Shown: positions 6,970 to 15,134, counted from the first letter of the stretch. The stretch is DNA of 16,247 nucleotides from Clostridiales bacterium UBA1758 (GCA_002315595.1 DCHG01000036.1:1-16247); one strand, 5' to 3'. Notes: generated by a model not told the origin, from the letters alone. Translations and numbers: made by a program.

Positions 6970-7919
6970 ATATCTTGGTTTTGAGTGCGGGGACGCGGAA
7001 TAAAATCATCCAATATTTCAAAAAAAGCATTGTCGGAAGGGTGATTGCAACAGATATGCAAAGAATTGCCCCCGCAATATATGAAGCCGACATTTTTTAT
7101 CTTGTACCGCGTATCAGTGATCCGGGATATTTGGATATTATTTTGGATATTTGCAAAAAGGAAAAGATCAATGCGGTGTTTTCCTTGATCGACCCCGAAC
7201 TGTCGTTGCTTGCCGCCAATCAAAGAAAGTTTGATGAACTCGGTGTGCGTGTGATCGGATCTTCGTACGAACTATGCGAGCGTTCGTTGGATAAGATGCA
7301 GATGTTTACATGGCTGAAAGAACGCGGTTATCGCTGTGCGAGAAGTTATTCAGAAAAAGATATTTTCTATTCGGATTTGGAACGGGGACTGATTTCGTTT
7401 CCTGTGTTTGTCAAACCGATTCGCGGAAGTGCATCAATCGCAATTTCTAAGGTCGAGGATCGGGAAACACTGGATCTTCTGTGGACGCATACGGACGACT
7501 TGATGGTGCAGGAGTACCTGAAAGGTCAGGAAATCGGTGCAGATGTCTACATCGATATGATCAGCCGTGAAGTGGTTTCGATCTTCACAAAGAAAAAGAT
7601 TGTTATGCGTGCGGGTGAAACCGACAAAGCGGTGAGTTTTAAGGATCCGTTACTTTTTGACCTAATCGAGCGCTTTGTCAGAGAAAGCGGATATCTCGGA
7701 CAGATTGATATTGATATTTTCGAGGTTGATGGACAGTATTATATTTCCGAAGTCAATCCGCGCTTCGGCGGTGGATACCCTCACGCTTATGAATGCGGAT
7801 GCGATCATATGAAAATGATCGAAAATAATGTGGACGGAAAGATCAATCAGCGCGCCATCGGAAACTACGAAGACGGCATCTATATGATGAAATATAATGA
7901 AGTTTTAATTCGGAAATGA
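6966..7919 (+). CDS. ATP-grasp domain protein, carbamoyl-phosphate-synthase-large-subunit-like ligase
   Basis: 317 residues. A preATP-grasp Rossmann segment (1-105) includes GTRNKII and the block FSLIDPELSLLA (72-83). The ATP-grasp domain follows, with FPVFVKPIRGSASIAI (145-160) carrying nucleotide-binding K150, MVQEYLKGQEIGADVY (180-195), and the metal-binding block EVNPRFGGGYPHAYE (262-276). The family joins a carboxylate to an amine or thiol through an acyl-phosphate, using ATP. ATGA overlap with the decarboxylase (6966-6969) and with the next GT4 (7916-7919) means near-equal expression; GAGGA at 6955-6959 supports the start. Proteins of this type recur in capsule loci beside PglC-like transferases. 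An amide or ester decoration of a nucleotide sugar or amino acid is the likely product. No substrate-specific residue is recognisable. Confidence 0.88.
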   Translation: MNILVLSAGTRNKIIQYFKKSIVGRVIATDMQRIAPAIYEADIFYLVPRISDPGYLDIILDICKKEKINAVFSLIDPELSLLAANQRKFDELGVRVIGSSYELCERSLDKMQMFTWLKERGYRCARSYSEKDIFYSDLERGLISFPVFVKPIRGSASIAISKVEDRETLDLLWTHTDDLMVQEYLKGQEIGADVYIDMISREVVSIFTKKKIVMRAGETDKAVSFKDPLLFDLIERFVRESGYLGQIDIDIFEVDGQYYISEVNPRFGGGYPHAYECGCDHMKMIENNVDGKINQRAIGNYEDGIYMMKYNEVLIRK

Positions 7920-9034
7920 GTGAAAAAATGAAGGTTCTTGTTCTTTGCAATAGTGCTTCGGGTCTGAATGACTTTCGTGGAATGTTGTTAAAAGAACTGA
8001 TTTCACGGGGGAATACCGTGAGAGCAGTGATACCGAAAACAGAAGAAAAGACCGAACTTATCGCAGAAGATGGATTGAAGTCCATCGGTTGCGAACTGAT
8101 TCGCGTTCCGATGGAACGACGGGGAACAAATCCCGTTCGTGATATTGGTTTGTTTCGTCGATATCGAAGAGTCATTCGGGGATATCAGCCGGATTTTGCA
8201 ATTACATATACCGTCAAGCCGAATATTTACGGATCGCTCGCCTGCCATTTTGCAAAAATTCCATGTTTTGCAAATATCACAGGACTTGGATCTTCGTTTC
8301 AAAAAGACGGATTGTTGAAGGACTTTGTAACCGTGCTATATAAAACGGCGCTGAAAAAGGAAAAGGTCGTTTTTTTCGAAAATACCGAAAATTGCAGGAT
8401 CATCGTCGACCATAAGATCATTCGATCCGGCCAGGCTCATGTTTTGGCGGGTGCCGGTGTCGATTTGGAGAAGTTTACGCTTTGTGAATATCCGCAAGAG
8501 CAGGATGAGACTCGCTTTCTGTTCATCGGGCGTGTAATGCAGGAAAAAGGAATTGAACAACTTTTGGAAGCGGCTGAAAAATTGCGTGATGAGGGTTGCC
8601 GCATCCACATCGGAATTTTGGGCGAATATGAGGAAAACTATTCCGAAAGGCTTGCCGAATGTGGCGATTGGCTCACCTATTACGGTTATCAAAACGATGT
8701 ACGGCCGTTTATTGAAAAGGCACATTGCTTTGTTTTGCCGTCATGGCACGAAGGCATGGCGAATACAAATCTGGAATGTGCCGCAATGGGACGCCCCGTG
8801 ATCACAAGTAATATTCCGGGATGCCGCGAAGCGGTCGTTGACGGCGTGAGTGGCTTTTTGAGCGAAGTCCGCAATGCCGACGATCTCGCGGACAAGATGA
8901 GAAAATTTGTCAGCCTGTCAAACGAAGAACGCAGACAGATGGGACTTGCCGGAAGAAAACATATGGAGGACGTCTTTGACAAAAAAGCGGTCGTAAAAGA
9001 AACGATCGATACAATGATGGGAGAACTGTCCTGA
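7916..9034 (+). CDS. Glycosyltransferase family 4, PglA-like N-acetylhexosaminyltransferase
   Basis: 372 residues, GT-B fold. TYTVKPNIYGSLA (98-110) followed by ITGLGSSF (121-128) is the block characteristic of the PglA / alpha-1,3-GalNAc transferase group, which adds the second sugar onto the lipid-linked first sugar. FIGRVMQEKG (203-212) begins the nucleotide-binding half, and the EX7E motif is E279 to E287 in HEGMANTNLE. A PglC-like initiator and PglE-like aminotransferase in the same operon make a second-sugar role the best guess. The ATG at 7916 overlaps the ATP-grasp stop; an in-frame ATG at 7928 (residue 5) is a possible alternative, since no strong ribosome site precedes either. Donor sugar is inferred only. 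Confidence 0.9.
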   Translation: MSEKMKVLVLCNSASGLNDFRGMLLKELISRGNTVRAVIPKTEEKTELIAEDGLKSIGCELIRVPMERRGTNPVRDIGLFRRYRRVIRGYQPDFAITYTVKPNIYGSLACHFAKIPCFANITGLGSSFQKDGLLKDFVTVLYKTALKKEKVVFFENTENCRIIVDHKIIRSGQAHVLAGAGVDLEKFTLCEYPQEQDETRFLFIGRVMQEKGIEQLLEAAEKLRDEGCRIHIGILGEYEENYSERLAECGDWLTYYGYQNDVRPFIEKAHCFVLPSWHEGMANTNLECAAMGRPVITSNIPGCREAVVDGVSGFLSEVRNADDLADKMRKFVSLSNEERRQMGLAGRKHMEDVFDKKAVVKETIDTMMGELS

Positions 9035-10023
9035 TGGAAAAGGATTTAATTTCCGTAATCATCCCCGTTTACAATAGCGAACAGTGGATTGAACGCTGTA
9101 TCCATTCCATTCAAAATAATACATATCGAAACCTCGAAATCATTTGCATTAACGACGGAAGCATGGATGGGAGTATGAAATTGCTTCGAAAACTGCAATC
9201 TGAGGATAGCAGGATCGTTGTTGTTGATCAGAAAAATGGGGGGGTATCTGCGGCAAGAAATGCAGGGCTCCGTCAGGCTCACGGCGAATACATTGCCTTT
9301 GTTGACTCCGATGACTGGGTGCATCGACAGTATTTCGAGGTGCTGAAAAAACACATCGAAAATGATGAAGCAGGGCTGATTTGTTGTGAATGTAAAAGCG
9401 TATCTTCGTTTGTAAAAGACGAAGTGGAACGGGAAATCGACAAGATTTCAGATAAAAGATTTTCTCCCGGTGAAGCGATGAAAAATTTCACCGCAAAGGC
9501 AAGAGTTTGGGGAAAGATTTATCGGGCTTCGGCGATCGGCAATATTCAATTTGATGAAAAACTCGCATATTCGGAAGATCTGATTTTTAATTTATCATGT
9601 ATTCCACAGTGCGGATCGGTGCTGATTTTCGGACAACCCATATATTTTTACTGCTTTCGGGAAGGCTCACTTGTATCAAAATGTAGAGAAGAAGACCAAC
9701 TGAAAATTGTTGAACTGTGCAAGTCACAAATTGACGCGAATTCCGAATATTCCGATGCGTACGCTGATGAGGCGATCAAATTGTTGCTTGCGTACCGTTA
9801 CGGAATGACGTTTACCGATCGTTATCGTTTTGCAAAAAAGAAGGTCGGATCCGAATATCGTAAAATTGTCAAAAAAGTACCGATAAGTGCCGGGGAACGG
9901 GTCATTTACTCGGCGATGTTTTTATTTCCGTTGCTATATCGAATGTATCGAATTTCAACGGACAAAACTCTTTTGGTGTGGGAAAGAATACAACGAGAGA
10001 AACGGAAAAATCAGAAAAACTAG
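9034..10023 (+). CDS. Glycosyltransferase family 2
   Basis: 329 residues. The N-terminal GT-A domain shows ISVIIPVYN (6-14), the nucleotide-binding acid in INDGS (39-43), GGVSAARNAG (69-78) and the metal-binding DSDD (91-94). KARVWGKIYRAS and the SEDLIFNLS segment are the acceptor-side blocks common in capsule GT2 enzymes. The C-terminal part is basic with a hydrophobic stretch near 290-305, which could attach it to the membrane. The start overlaps the previous stop as TGATG at 9032-9036, with GGGAG (9019-9023) ten bases upstream. It adds one sugar to the cytoplasmic lipid-linked unit; donor and linkage are not predictable. Confidence 0.92.
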   Translation: MEKDLISVIIPVYNSEQWIERCIHSIQNNTYRNLEIICINDGSMDGSMKLLRKLQSEDSRIVVVDQKNGGVSAARNAGLRQAHGEYIAFVDSDDWVHRQYFEVLKKHIENDEAGLICCECKSVSSFVKDEVEREIDKISDKRFSPGEAMKNFTAKARVWGKIYRASAIGNIQFDEKLAYSEDLIFNLSCIPQCGSVLIFGQPIYFYCFREGSLVSKCREEDQLKIVELCKSQIDANSEYSDAYADEAIKLLLAYRYGMTFTDRYRFAKKKVGSEYRKIVKKVPISAGERVIYSAMFLFPLLYRMYRISTDKTLLVWERIQREKRKNQKN

Positions 10024-10044
10024 TGTTTTGATGGGAGCAATTTC

Positions 10045-11175
10045 ATGACAGCCATGACGTCTCTGTGGCTTTATTTCGCGTTCAGCATGTGGTGTGCGTG
10101 GATGGCGGAAAAAAGAAGCATATGGATTATTGCGAATACGGGCGAAAAACAATATATTCATCGCGATCGGTTCTTTTACTTTATGCTGGTTATGGCAATG
10201 TGCCTTTTTGTCGGGTTGAGAATTTGGTGCAATGACACGGGAACTTATCGTGGTGGATATGAAATGATGTCTGTCGATGGATCTGTTTTTGACGGGTTTT
10301 CGCTTAAATTGGCTTCATCCTTCGGATGTACTTTTATTAACCACATAATAAAAAAAATGGGTTTTTCGTCGCAGGATTATTTTATGTTCTACTCTTTTCT
10401 CACAAACGGACTGTATTTGTGGTTTGCGAGAAAATACAGTAAAAATTTCTTTTTATCGGTATTTTTTCTGTGGACGATGGATGTTTATCTGCTTTCTGCG
10501 GCGGCACTTCGTCAGGCGGTTGCGATTGCAGTAGGTTGTGTCGGTGTTGATCGTGGAATTCAAAAAAAGTGGAAAGCCTTTGTTTTTTGGATTTTGATGG
10601 GAAGTATGCTCCATCCATATGCCTTTCTGTTTGGAATTTTGCCATTGTTGAAGTTTAAACCATGGACGAACAAGACGTGGTTTCTGTTGGCGGGAACAAT
10701 TGTCATAGGCGTATTTTTGAAATACTTTATGACAACTATATTAAATATTACCGAAATGCTCGGGAAAAGTTATGATGCCGATGAGTTTTCGGGAAAAGGC
10801 GTTAACTTTTACAGATTTTTAGTCATTTGGGCACCCATCGTGTTGAGTTTTTTTGTCAAAGACAAAATGAAAGAAAATGACGATATCAATAATATCTTTA
10901 TGAACCTCTCCATGGTCAACGCGATGATTATGTTTATCGCGTTGTTCGGAACGGCGAACTACTTTGCCCGACTTGCCAACTATTTTTTGATTTTCCAAAC
11001 GATCTCCGTTCCGTGGCTGATATCGTTGTTCGGTCAAAAAAATCAGAGATTGCTAGACAAAGTTGTTCCTGCGTGTTATCTGTTGTATTTCTATTATGCC
11101 AATGTCGTTATAACCAATTTCAATCGATATTTTGCGAAGATGACACTGTTTGATTATATTAGATCGCATTTTTGA
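10045..11175 (+). CDS. EpsG-family polysaccharide polymerase (Wzy-like)
   Basis: 376 residues, strongly hydrophobic with roughly eight to ten predicted membrane segments. EpsG-type features are GLRIWCNDTGTY (57-68), which starts the first large outside loop, SQDYFMFYS (109-117), and ALRQAVAIAVG (154-164) with the Arg-Gln pair found in most EpsG proteins, followed by MLHPYAF (188-194). It would link completed repeat units on the outer face of the cytoplasmic membrane into polymer. GGGAG at 10031-10035 lies nine bases before the ATG. It sits in the middle of the transferase block, as polymerases often do, and is the only polymerase seen. A Wzx flippase, needed before this step, is absent from the window. 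Confidence 0.87.
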   Translation: MTAMTSLWLYFAFSMWCAWMAEKRSIWIIANTGEKQYIHRDRFFYFMLVMAMCLFVGLRIWCNDTGTYRGGYEMMSVDGSVFDGFSLKLASSFGCTFINHIIKKMGFSSQDYFMFYSFLTNGLYLWFARKYSKNFFLSVFFLWTMDVYLLSAAALRQAVAIAVGCVGVDRGIQKKWKAFVFWILMGSMLHPYAFLFGILPLLKFKPWTNKTWFLLAGTIVIGVFLKYFMTTILNITEMLGKSYDADEFSGKGVNFYRFLVIWAPIVLSFFVKDKMKENDDINNIFMNLSMVNAMIMFIALFGTANYFARLANYFLIFQTISVPWLISLFGQKNQRLLDKVVPACYLLYFYYANVVITNFNRYFAKMTLFDYIRSHF

Positions 11176-11177
11176 GG
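11174..11177 (+). promoter_or_regulatory. Ribosome binding site deciding the GT32 start
   Basis: GAGG at 11174-11177 overlaps the polymerase TGA (11173-11175) and stands six bases before ATG 11184. It supports ATG 11184 over the in-frame TTG at 11172, and points to translational coupling. Confidence 0.65.
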
Positions 11178-11183
11178 TTGAGT

Positions 11184-11912
11184 ATGATCCCGAAAATCAT
11201 TCACTACTGCTGGTTCGGTCGAGCCGAATACCCCGAAAAAATTAAATATTGCATGGATAGTTGGAAAAGATTTTTGTCGGACTATGAATTCAAACTATGG
11301 AACGAAGACTCGTTTGATATTTCGTCGGTGCCGTTTGTTAAGGAAGCCTACGAAGCGAAAAAATACGCATTCGTTTCCGATTATGTTCGCGTTTACGCGT
11401 TGCAAAAATTCGGCGGAATTTATCTTGATACGGATATTGAGGTCCGTAGGCCGTTCGACGATCTGTTATCGGAAAGGGCATTGTTGGGCACGGACGATGG
11501 CGGCTACTTAACTGCGTTTATGGCGGCGGAGTCGGAGCATCCGTTCTTTACGGAACTTTTGGACCTTTATCGGAACATGCGTTTTTTGTTGCCGGATGGA
11601 TCGCTAAACACCGAAGTTAACAACACTTGGATGCAGAATACACTCGAAAAATACGGTTATCGCCGTAAAAATACAAAACAAAGCCTGAACGAAGGAATTG
11701 TGCTTTATCCATGCGAATATTTTCACGCAAAAAGCCTTACCAGCGGGAAAATGATGGTGACGGAAAAAACCTATTGTATTCATCATCATACTTTGCTTTG
11801 GGTGCCACTTTCGACGAAAATAATACGCTTTTTGCGAATGAAGATTATGGTGCCGCTTTTGGGCGATGATCGTTACACAAAACTGACAAACAGACTAAAA
11901 GGAATGAAATGA
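11184..11912 (+). CDS. Glycosyltransferase family 32 (Gly_transf_sug, DXD motif), capsular polysaccharide type
   Basis: 242 residues from ATG 11184. The protein opens with MIPKIIHYCWFG (1-12), the classic first block of GT32 bacterial capsule transferases, followed by AFVSDYVRVYAL (62-73) and FGGIYLDTDIE (76-86) with the metal-binding DTD at 82-84. YCIHHH near the C-terminus (about 195-200) is the usual conserved HH block. Known members transfer galactose, glucose or mannose from nucleotide sugars. The frame continues upstream to a TTG at 11172, adding only four residues before the conserved start. It is coupled to the polymerase in front and separated by one base from the GT2 behind. Donor unknown. 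Confidence 0.9.
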   Translation: MIPKIIHYCWFGRAEYPEKIKYCMDSWKRFLSDYEFKLWNEDSFDISSVPFVKEAYEAKKYAFVSDYVRVYALQKFGGIYLDTDIEVRRPFDDLLSERALLGTDDGGYLTAFMAAESEHPFFTELLDLYRNMRFLLPDGSLNTEVNNTWMQNTLEKYGYRRKNTKQSLNEGIVLYPCEYFHAKSLTSGKMMVTEKTYCIHHHTLLWVPLSTKIIRFLRMKIMVPLLGDDRYTKLTNRLKGMK

Positions 11913-11913
11913 T

Positions 11914-12738
11914 ATGACCGAAAAGCCGTTAATTTCCATTTTGACAGGGATTTACAACTGCGCCGATACGTTGGAGGAAGCGGTAGACTCTATTTTGGCA
12001 CAGACATATACAAACTGGGAACTGATCCTCTGTGAAGATGGCTCAAAGGACAACACATACGAGGTTGCAAAGTCATTGGCGGACAAATATCCCGACAAGA
12101 TCCGTCTGCTTCGCAATGATCGCAATTACGGCTTAAACCGAACACTGAACAACTGTCTTGCCGCGGCAAAGGGAAAATATATTGCCCGTATGGACGGCGA
12201 CGATCTTTCCGTCCCGGATCGACTGGAAAAAGAGGTCGTATTTTTGGAAAACCACCCGGAATTTGCAATTGTCAGTTCGCCGATGATTTACTATGACGAA
12301 AACGGTGAATGGGGCAGGGGCTCGTCATTGCCCGAACCCACGCTGAAAGACTTCGCACTTCGTGCCCCCGTCTTTTGCCACGCCCCCTGTATGATTTTGC
12401 GCGATGCAATTCAGTCGGTCGGGGGTTATACGGAAGAAAAGGTCTATCTTCGCTTTGAGGATTGCAATCTTTGGTATAAACTTTATGCGGCTGGCTATCG
12501 TGGTGCAAATTTGCAGGAGCCGCTTTACAAGATGCGCGATGACCGCAATGCGTATGCCCGTCGAACGGTCAAAACAAGACTGCGCGCCGTGTATGTGCAG
12601 TATCTGGGATTTCGCATTGTTCATATGAAGTGGTATTATTATCCGCTTCTGTTAAAGGATCTGATCAAGGGCGTGTCGCTTGCCATTATGCCGTCGTCGC
12701 TTTATATGTGGCTTCATCGCGCAAGACTTTCTCACTGA
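11914..12738 (+). CDS. Glycosyltransferase family 2
   Basis: 274 residues, a compact GT-A enzyme: ISILTGIYNC (7-16), LILCEDGSKDNT (37-48), NYGLNRTLNNCLAAAKGKYI (71-90), and metal-binding DGDD (94-97). The FEDCNLWYKLYAAGY segment further on is the catalytic-side block. The C-terminus has hydrophobic, aromatic residues that may contact the membrane. AAAAGGA (11897-11903) lies ten bases before the ATG, and only one base separates it from the preceding stop. The gene is clearly GC-richer than the GT2 at 13875 (for example 33 of 60 bases at 12181-12240). It adds one sugar of unknown identity. Confidence 0.92.
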   Translation: MTEKPLISILTGIYNCADTLEEAVDSILAQTYTNWELILCEDGSKDNTYEVAKSLADKYPDKIRLLRNDRNYGLNRTLNNCLAAAKGKYIARMDGDDLSVPDRLEKEVVFLENHPEFAIVSSPMIYYDENGEWGRGSSLPEPTLKDFALRAPVFCHAPCMILRDAIQSVGGYTEEKVYLRFEDCNLWYKLYAAGYRGANLQEPLYKMRDDRNAYARRTVKTRLRAVYVQYLGFRIVHMKWYYYPLLLKDLIKGVSLAIMPSSLYMWLHRARLSH

Positions 12739-12750
12739 CGGGTGAATTAA

Positions 12751-13863
12751 ATGAAGACAAAAATTCTTTTTCTGATTCCGACGCTAAAACACGGCGGGGC
12801 AGAAAAGGTGCTTGTGAATTTGGTGAATAATTTGGATCGGGAAAGGTTTGATGTCACGGTTCAAACCTTGTTCGATGTGGGCGTTAATAAGAAGGAACTG
12901 CGCCCATATGTCCGATACCGTTCCTTTTTGAAAAAAGATTTCCGTGGGAATACATATCTTTTCAAATGCTTTTCGCCGGGATTTTGGTGGAGGAGAATCG
13001 TAAAAGAGCATTACGATGTGGCGGTCTCTTATTTGGAGGGCCCGACTTCGCGTATTCTGTCCGGGTGTAAGGATCACGACACAAAAAGGATCGCTTGGGT
13101 GCATATTGAACTCGGAACGGCCGAATTGGCGGCACAGGGTTTCCGTTCCATTGCAGAGGCGAAATCTGCTTACGAGGGCTTCGACGAGGTGGTTGCGGTT
13201 TCGAAACGCGTCAGAGAATGTTTCGCGGAAAGCCTTGATTTGAGCCGATCGATCGAAGTTTTGTATAATACGAACGAAACGGAACGAATTGTTGAAAGGT
13301 CTGCGGAAACTCCGAATGATCCGCGGTTTGTTTGCGGAGAAGTACCGACGGTGTGTTCGGTGGCGAAACTCATGACGACAAAGGGATTTGACCGCCTGCT
13401 TGATGCCCACAAACGCCTGCTCGATGAGGGAATTCGACATCGGGTATATATCCTTGGGATCGGCGAAGAACAGAATGCACTGGAAAGTAAGATTCGTGAA
13501 TACGGGGTGGAAGACAGTTTTGTTTTGCTTGGCTTTCATGAAAATCCGTATAAGTATGTTGCACGATGCGACCTGTATGTTTGCTCATCCCGCAGAGAGG
13601 GCTTTTCCACAGCCGTGACCGAGGCGCTCATCGTGGGAACGCCGGTTGTCAGCACCGATTGTTCCGGCGCAAAGGAACTTCTGGGCGAATGTGACGAGTA
13701 TGGACTTGTCGTGGAAAACAGCACCGACGGCATCTATTCGGGCATGAAAAAAATGCTTGTCGATAACAATTTGAGAGAACATTACAAAAAAGCCGCAAAC
13801 GAACGCGGGAAGCATTTCAGTCGAGAAAAGACCGCTGGAAAAGCGGCAGAGTTGTTGCTTTGA
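12751..13863 (+). CDS. Glycosyltransferase family 4
   Basis: 370 residues, GT-B fold. ILFLIPTLKHGGAEKV (5-20) is the typical N-terminal block with the GGAEK loop. VSYLEGPTSRI (92-102) and AWVHIELG (115-122) follow in the acceptor half. The donor half has VCSVAKLMTTKGFDRLL (201-217), YILGIGEE (233-240) and the EX7E motif E283 to E291 in REGFSTAVTE. GGGTGA at 12740-12745 precedes the ATG by five bases. It should add a sugar with retention of configuration. It lies 12 bases behind one GT2 and directly ahead of another, all probably acting on the same repeat unit. Confidence 0.92.
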   Translation: MKTKILFLIPTLKHGGAEKVLVNLVNNLDRERFDVTVQTLFDVGVNKKELRPYVRYRSFLKKDFRGNTYLFKCFSPGFWWRRIVKEHYDVAVSYLEGPTSRILSGCKDHDTKRIAWVHIELGTAELAAQGFRSIAEAKSAYEGFDEVVAVSKRVRECFAESLDLSRSIEVLYNTNETERIVERSAETPNDPRFVCGEVPTVCSVAKLMTTKGFDRLLDAHKRLLDEGIRHRVYILGIGEEQNALESKIREYGVEDSFVLLGFHENPYKYVARCDLYVCSSRREGFSTAVTEALIVGTPVVSTDCSGAKELLGECDEYGLVVENSTDGIYSGMKKMLVDNNLREHYKKAANERGKHFSREKTAGKAAELLL

Positions 13864-13868
13864 AAGGA
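13863..13868 (+). promoter_or_regulatory. Ribosome binding site deciding the start of the following GT2
   Basis: AAAGGA at 13863-13868 touches the previous stop (13861-13863) and stands six bases before ATG 13875. It argues for ATG 13875 rather than the in-frame TTG at 13860, which would add five residues. Confidence 0.65.
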
Positions 13869-13874
13869 ACGCAC

Positions 13875-15005
13875 ATGGACTTGTTGAAACGAATAGGTCT
13901 TAAAATTATCAAATACACCCCACTTCGGCGATTGCTTTTGCAATACTCTAAATCCAAAAGGTGGAAGTCCATATCCGGTGTTGATTTGAATCAAGCACGC
14001 AAAGAGGTGGAGAACCTTCACCCAAGGCCAAAGGGACATGCGATTTGGCGTCGTAATCTTCCAGACAACTATCAGTATGATTTGTCGATCATCGTTCCTT
14101 TTTACAATACTGAAAGATATGCTCGTAGATGTATTGATTCACTTCTAAATCAAAAAAACGAGTTTTCTGTCGAAATAATATTGGTTAATGACGGCTCCAC
14201 CGATGATTGCGGAAAGATATTAGACGCTTATACGCGAAGTAATGTTAAGGTATATCATAAAGAAAACGGAGGACTGTCCGATGCAAGAAACTTTGGAATC
14301 GAACATTCGTCCGGGGAGTATTTGCTTTTTTGCGATTCCGATGATTATTTGGCTGAGAATGCTGTGAATTCACTTTTGACAGCGGCAAAGAAAAATGATG
14401 CGGATATTGTTGAGGGCGGTTTTTGTATGTTCAATGACCGTGGAAAGCACGCCCGCTATTTACATCGGGACGAGATTAGTTCGCAGGGTGACCAAATGTT
14501 TGGTTATGCTTGGGGTAAAGTAATAAAAGCATCACTTTTTGAAAATGTTTGTTTTCCTGTTGGATATTGGTTTGAGGATACGGTTATCGGTGGATTGATA
14601 TATCCGCTGGCGGGAAAAACAGTTACGATATCAAATGTTGTTTACTATTACTATGCGAATGCAAACGGAATAACTCAACAGGCGTTTTCAGATTTGCGTT
14701 GTATTGATAGTTATTATATTATTGAGGAATTGCTTAAAGTATTATCGCGTGTTGGAATTAGCATCAATTCAAAACTTCATGATGCTATTATATTTCAGTT
14801 GAGTGTGTATATATTGAGTCGATGTTGCTGTATTGATGATAAAAACTTGAAAAGAATTTTTATTTTGTGTGCAGAACTTGCAAAGCGGTACGCTCTTTTA
14901 AATACAGAATACGTCGACCGGTGTTCCGAGTGGAAAAAAGAAATATGTCTTGCTCTTGTAAATATGCAGTACGAAAGATGGAAGTTTGCCGCACAGTTGA
15001 TTTAA
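13875..15005 (+). CDS. Glycosyltransferase family 2 with N-terminal basic/amphipathic extension
   Basis: 376 residues. The GT-A domain begins only at about residue 69 (LSIIVPFYN, 70-78) and shows LVNDGSTDD (103-111), GGLSDARNFG (132-141) and DSDD (154-157), then WFEDT on the catalytic side. The first 65 residues are an extension rich in Lys and Arg with hydrophobic patches (KRIGLKIIKYTPLRRLLL, 5-22), probably a membrane-surface anchor. The C-terminal 100 residues are helical-looking with a Cys-rich SRCCCIDD patch. The gene is AT-rich (18 of 60 bases GC at 14761-14820) compared with the GT2 and GT4 before it, suggesting separate origin. A degenerate gene remnant follows. It adds one sugar; donor unknown. 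Confidence 0.9.
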   Translation: MDLLKRIGLKIIKYTPLRRLLLQYSKSKRWKSISGVDLNQARKEVENLHPRPKGHAIWRRNLPDNYQYDLSIIVPFYNTERYARRCIDSLLNQKNEFSVEIILVNDGSTDDCGKILDAYTRSNVKVYHKENGGLSDARNFGIEHSSGEYLLFCDSDDYLAENAVNSLLTAAKKNDADIVEGGFCMFNDRGKHARYLHRDEISSQGDQMFGYAWGKVIKASLFENVCFPVGYWFEDTVIGGLIYPLAGKTVTISNVVYYYYANANGITQQAFSDLRCIDSYYIIEELLKVLSRVGISINSKLHDAIIFQLSVYILSRCCCIDDKNLKRIFILCAELAKRYALLNTEYVDRCSEWKKEICLALVNMQYERWKFAAQLI

Positions 15006-15017
15006 CGGAGAATGATT

Positions 15018-15128
15018 ATGCGTATTTTATATGTTATGAGTAGCCTGACGGTTGGTAGTGTTGAAAAAGTTTGTCGGGAGTTGATTTCACATCGACTCAA
15101 TGTTTCGCAAATTGATGAGATATCGTAA
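15018..15128 (+). pseudogene. Remnant of a GT4-type glycosyltransferase gene (36 codons)
   Basis: A 36-codon frame starts at ATG 15018 behind a good ribosome site (GGAG at 15007-15010, seven bases upstream) and ends at TAA 15126-15128. Its start, RILYVMSSLTVGSVEKVCRE, matches the layout of the beta1 strand plus GG-A-EK loop that opens GT4 enzymes, as in the gene at 12751, but nothing of the remaining ~340 residues is present. In the frame starting at 15085, a short tail of 17 codons runs to TGA 15136-15138 and overlaps the ATG at 15135 as ATGA, the junction style seen elsewhere in this operon. The best reading is an internal deletion that fused the first and last pieces of a glycosyltransferase gene out of frame. 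A real short peptide is the less likely alternative. Confidence 0.6.
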
Positions 15129-15129
15129 C

Positions 15130-15134
15130 GAGAG
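15130..15134 (+). promoter_or_regulatory. Ribosome binding site deciding the last complete GT4 start
   Basis: GAGAG at 15130-15134 is six bases before ATG 15141 and directly against ATG 15135. Spacing favours 15141, which also gives the usual MKI beginning of a GT4. ATG 15135 adds two residues and remains possible. Confidence 0.5.

Noticed and set aside
12784..13539. 251-codon open frame on the minus strand opposite the GT4 gene
   Set aside because: The opposite strand carries a complete GT4 with all motifs; the antisense product has no recognisable domain and no ribosome site was identified.
15018..15128. Functional small-protein gene
   Set aside because: The start resembles the first strand and loop of GT4 enzymes rather than an independent peptide, and it has no membrane or toxin-like character; still possible but less likely than a remnant.
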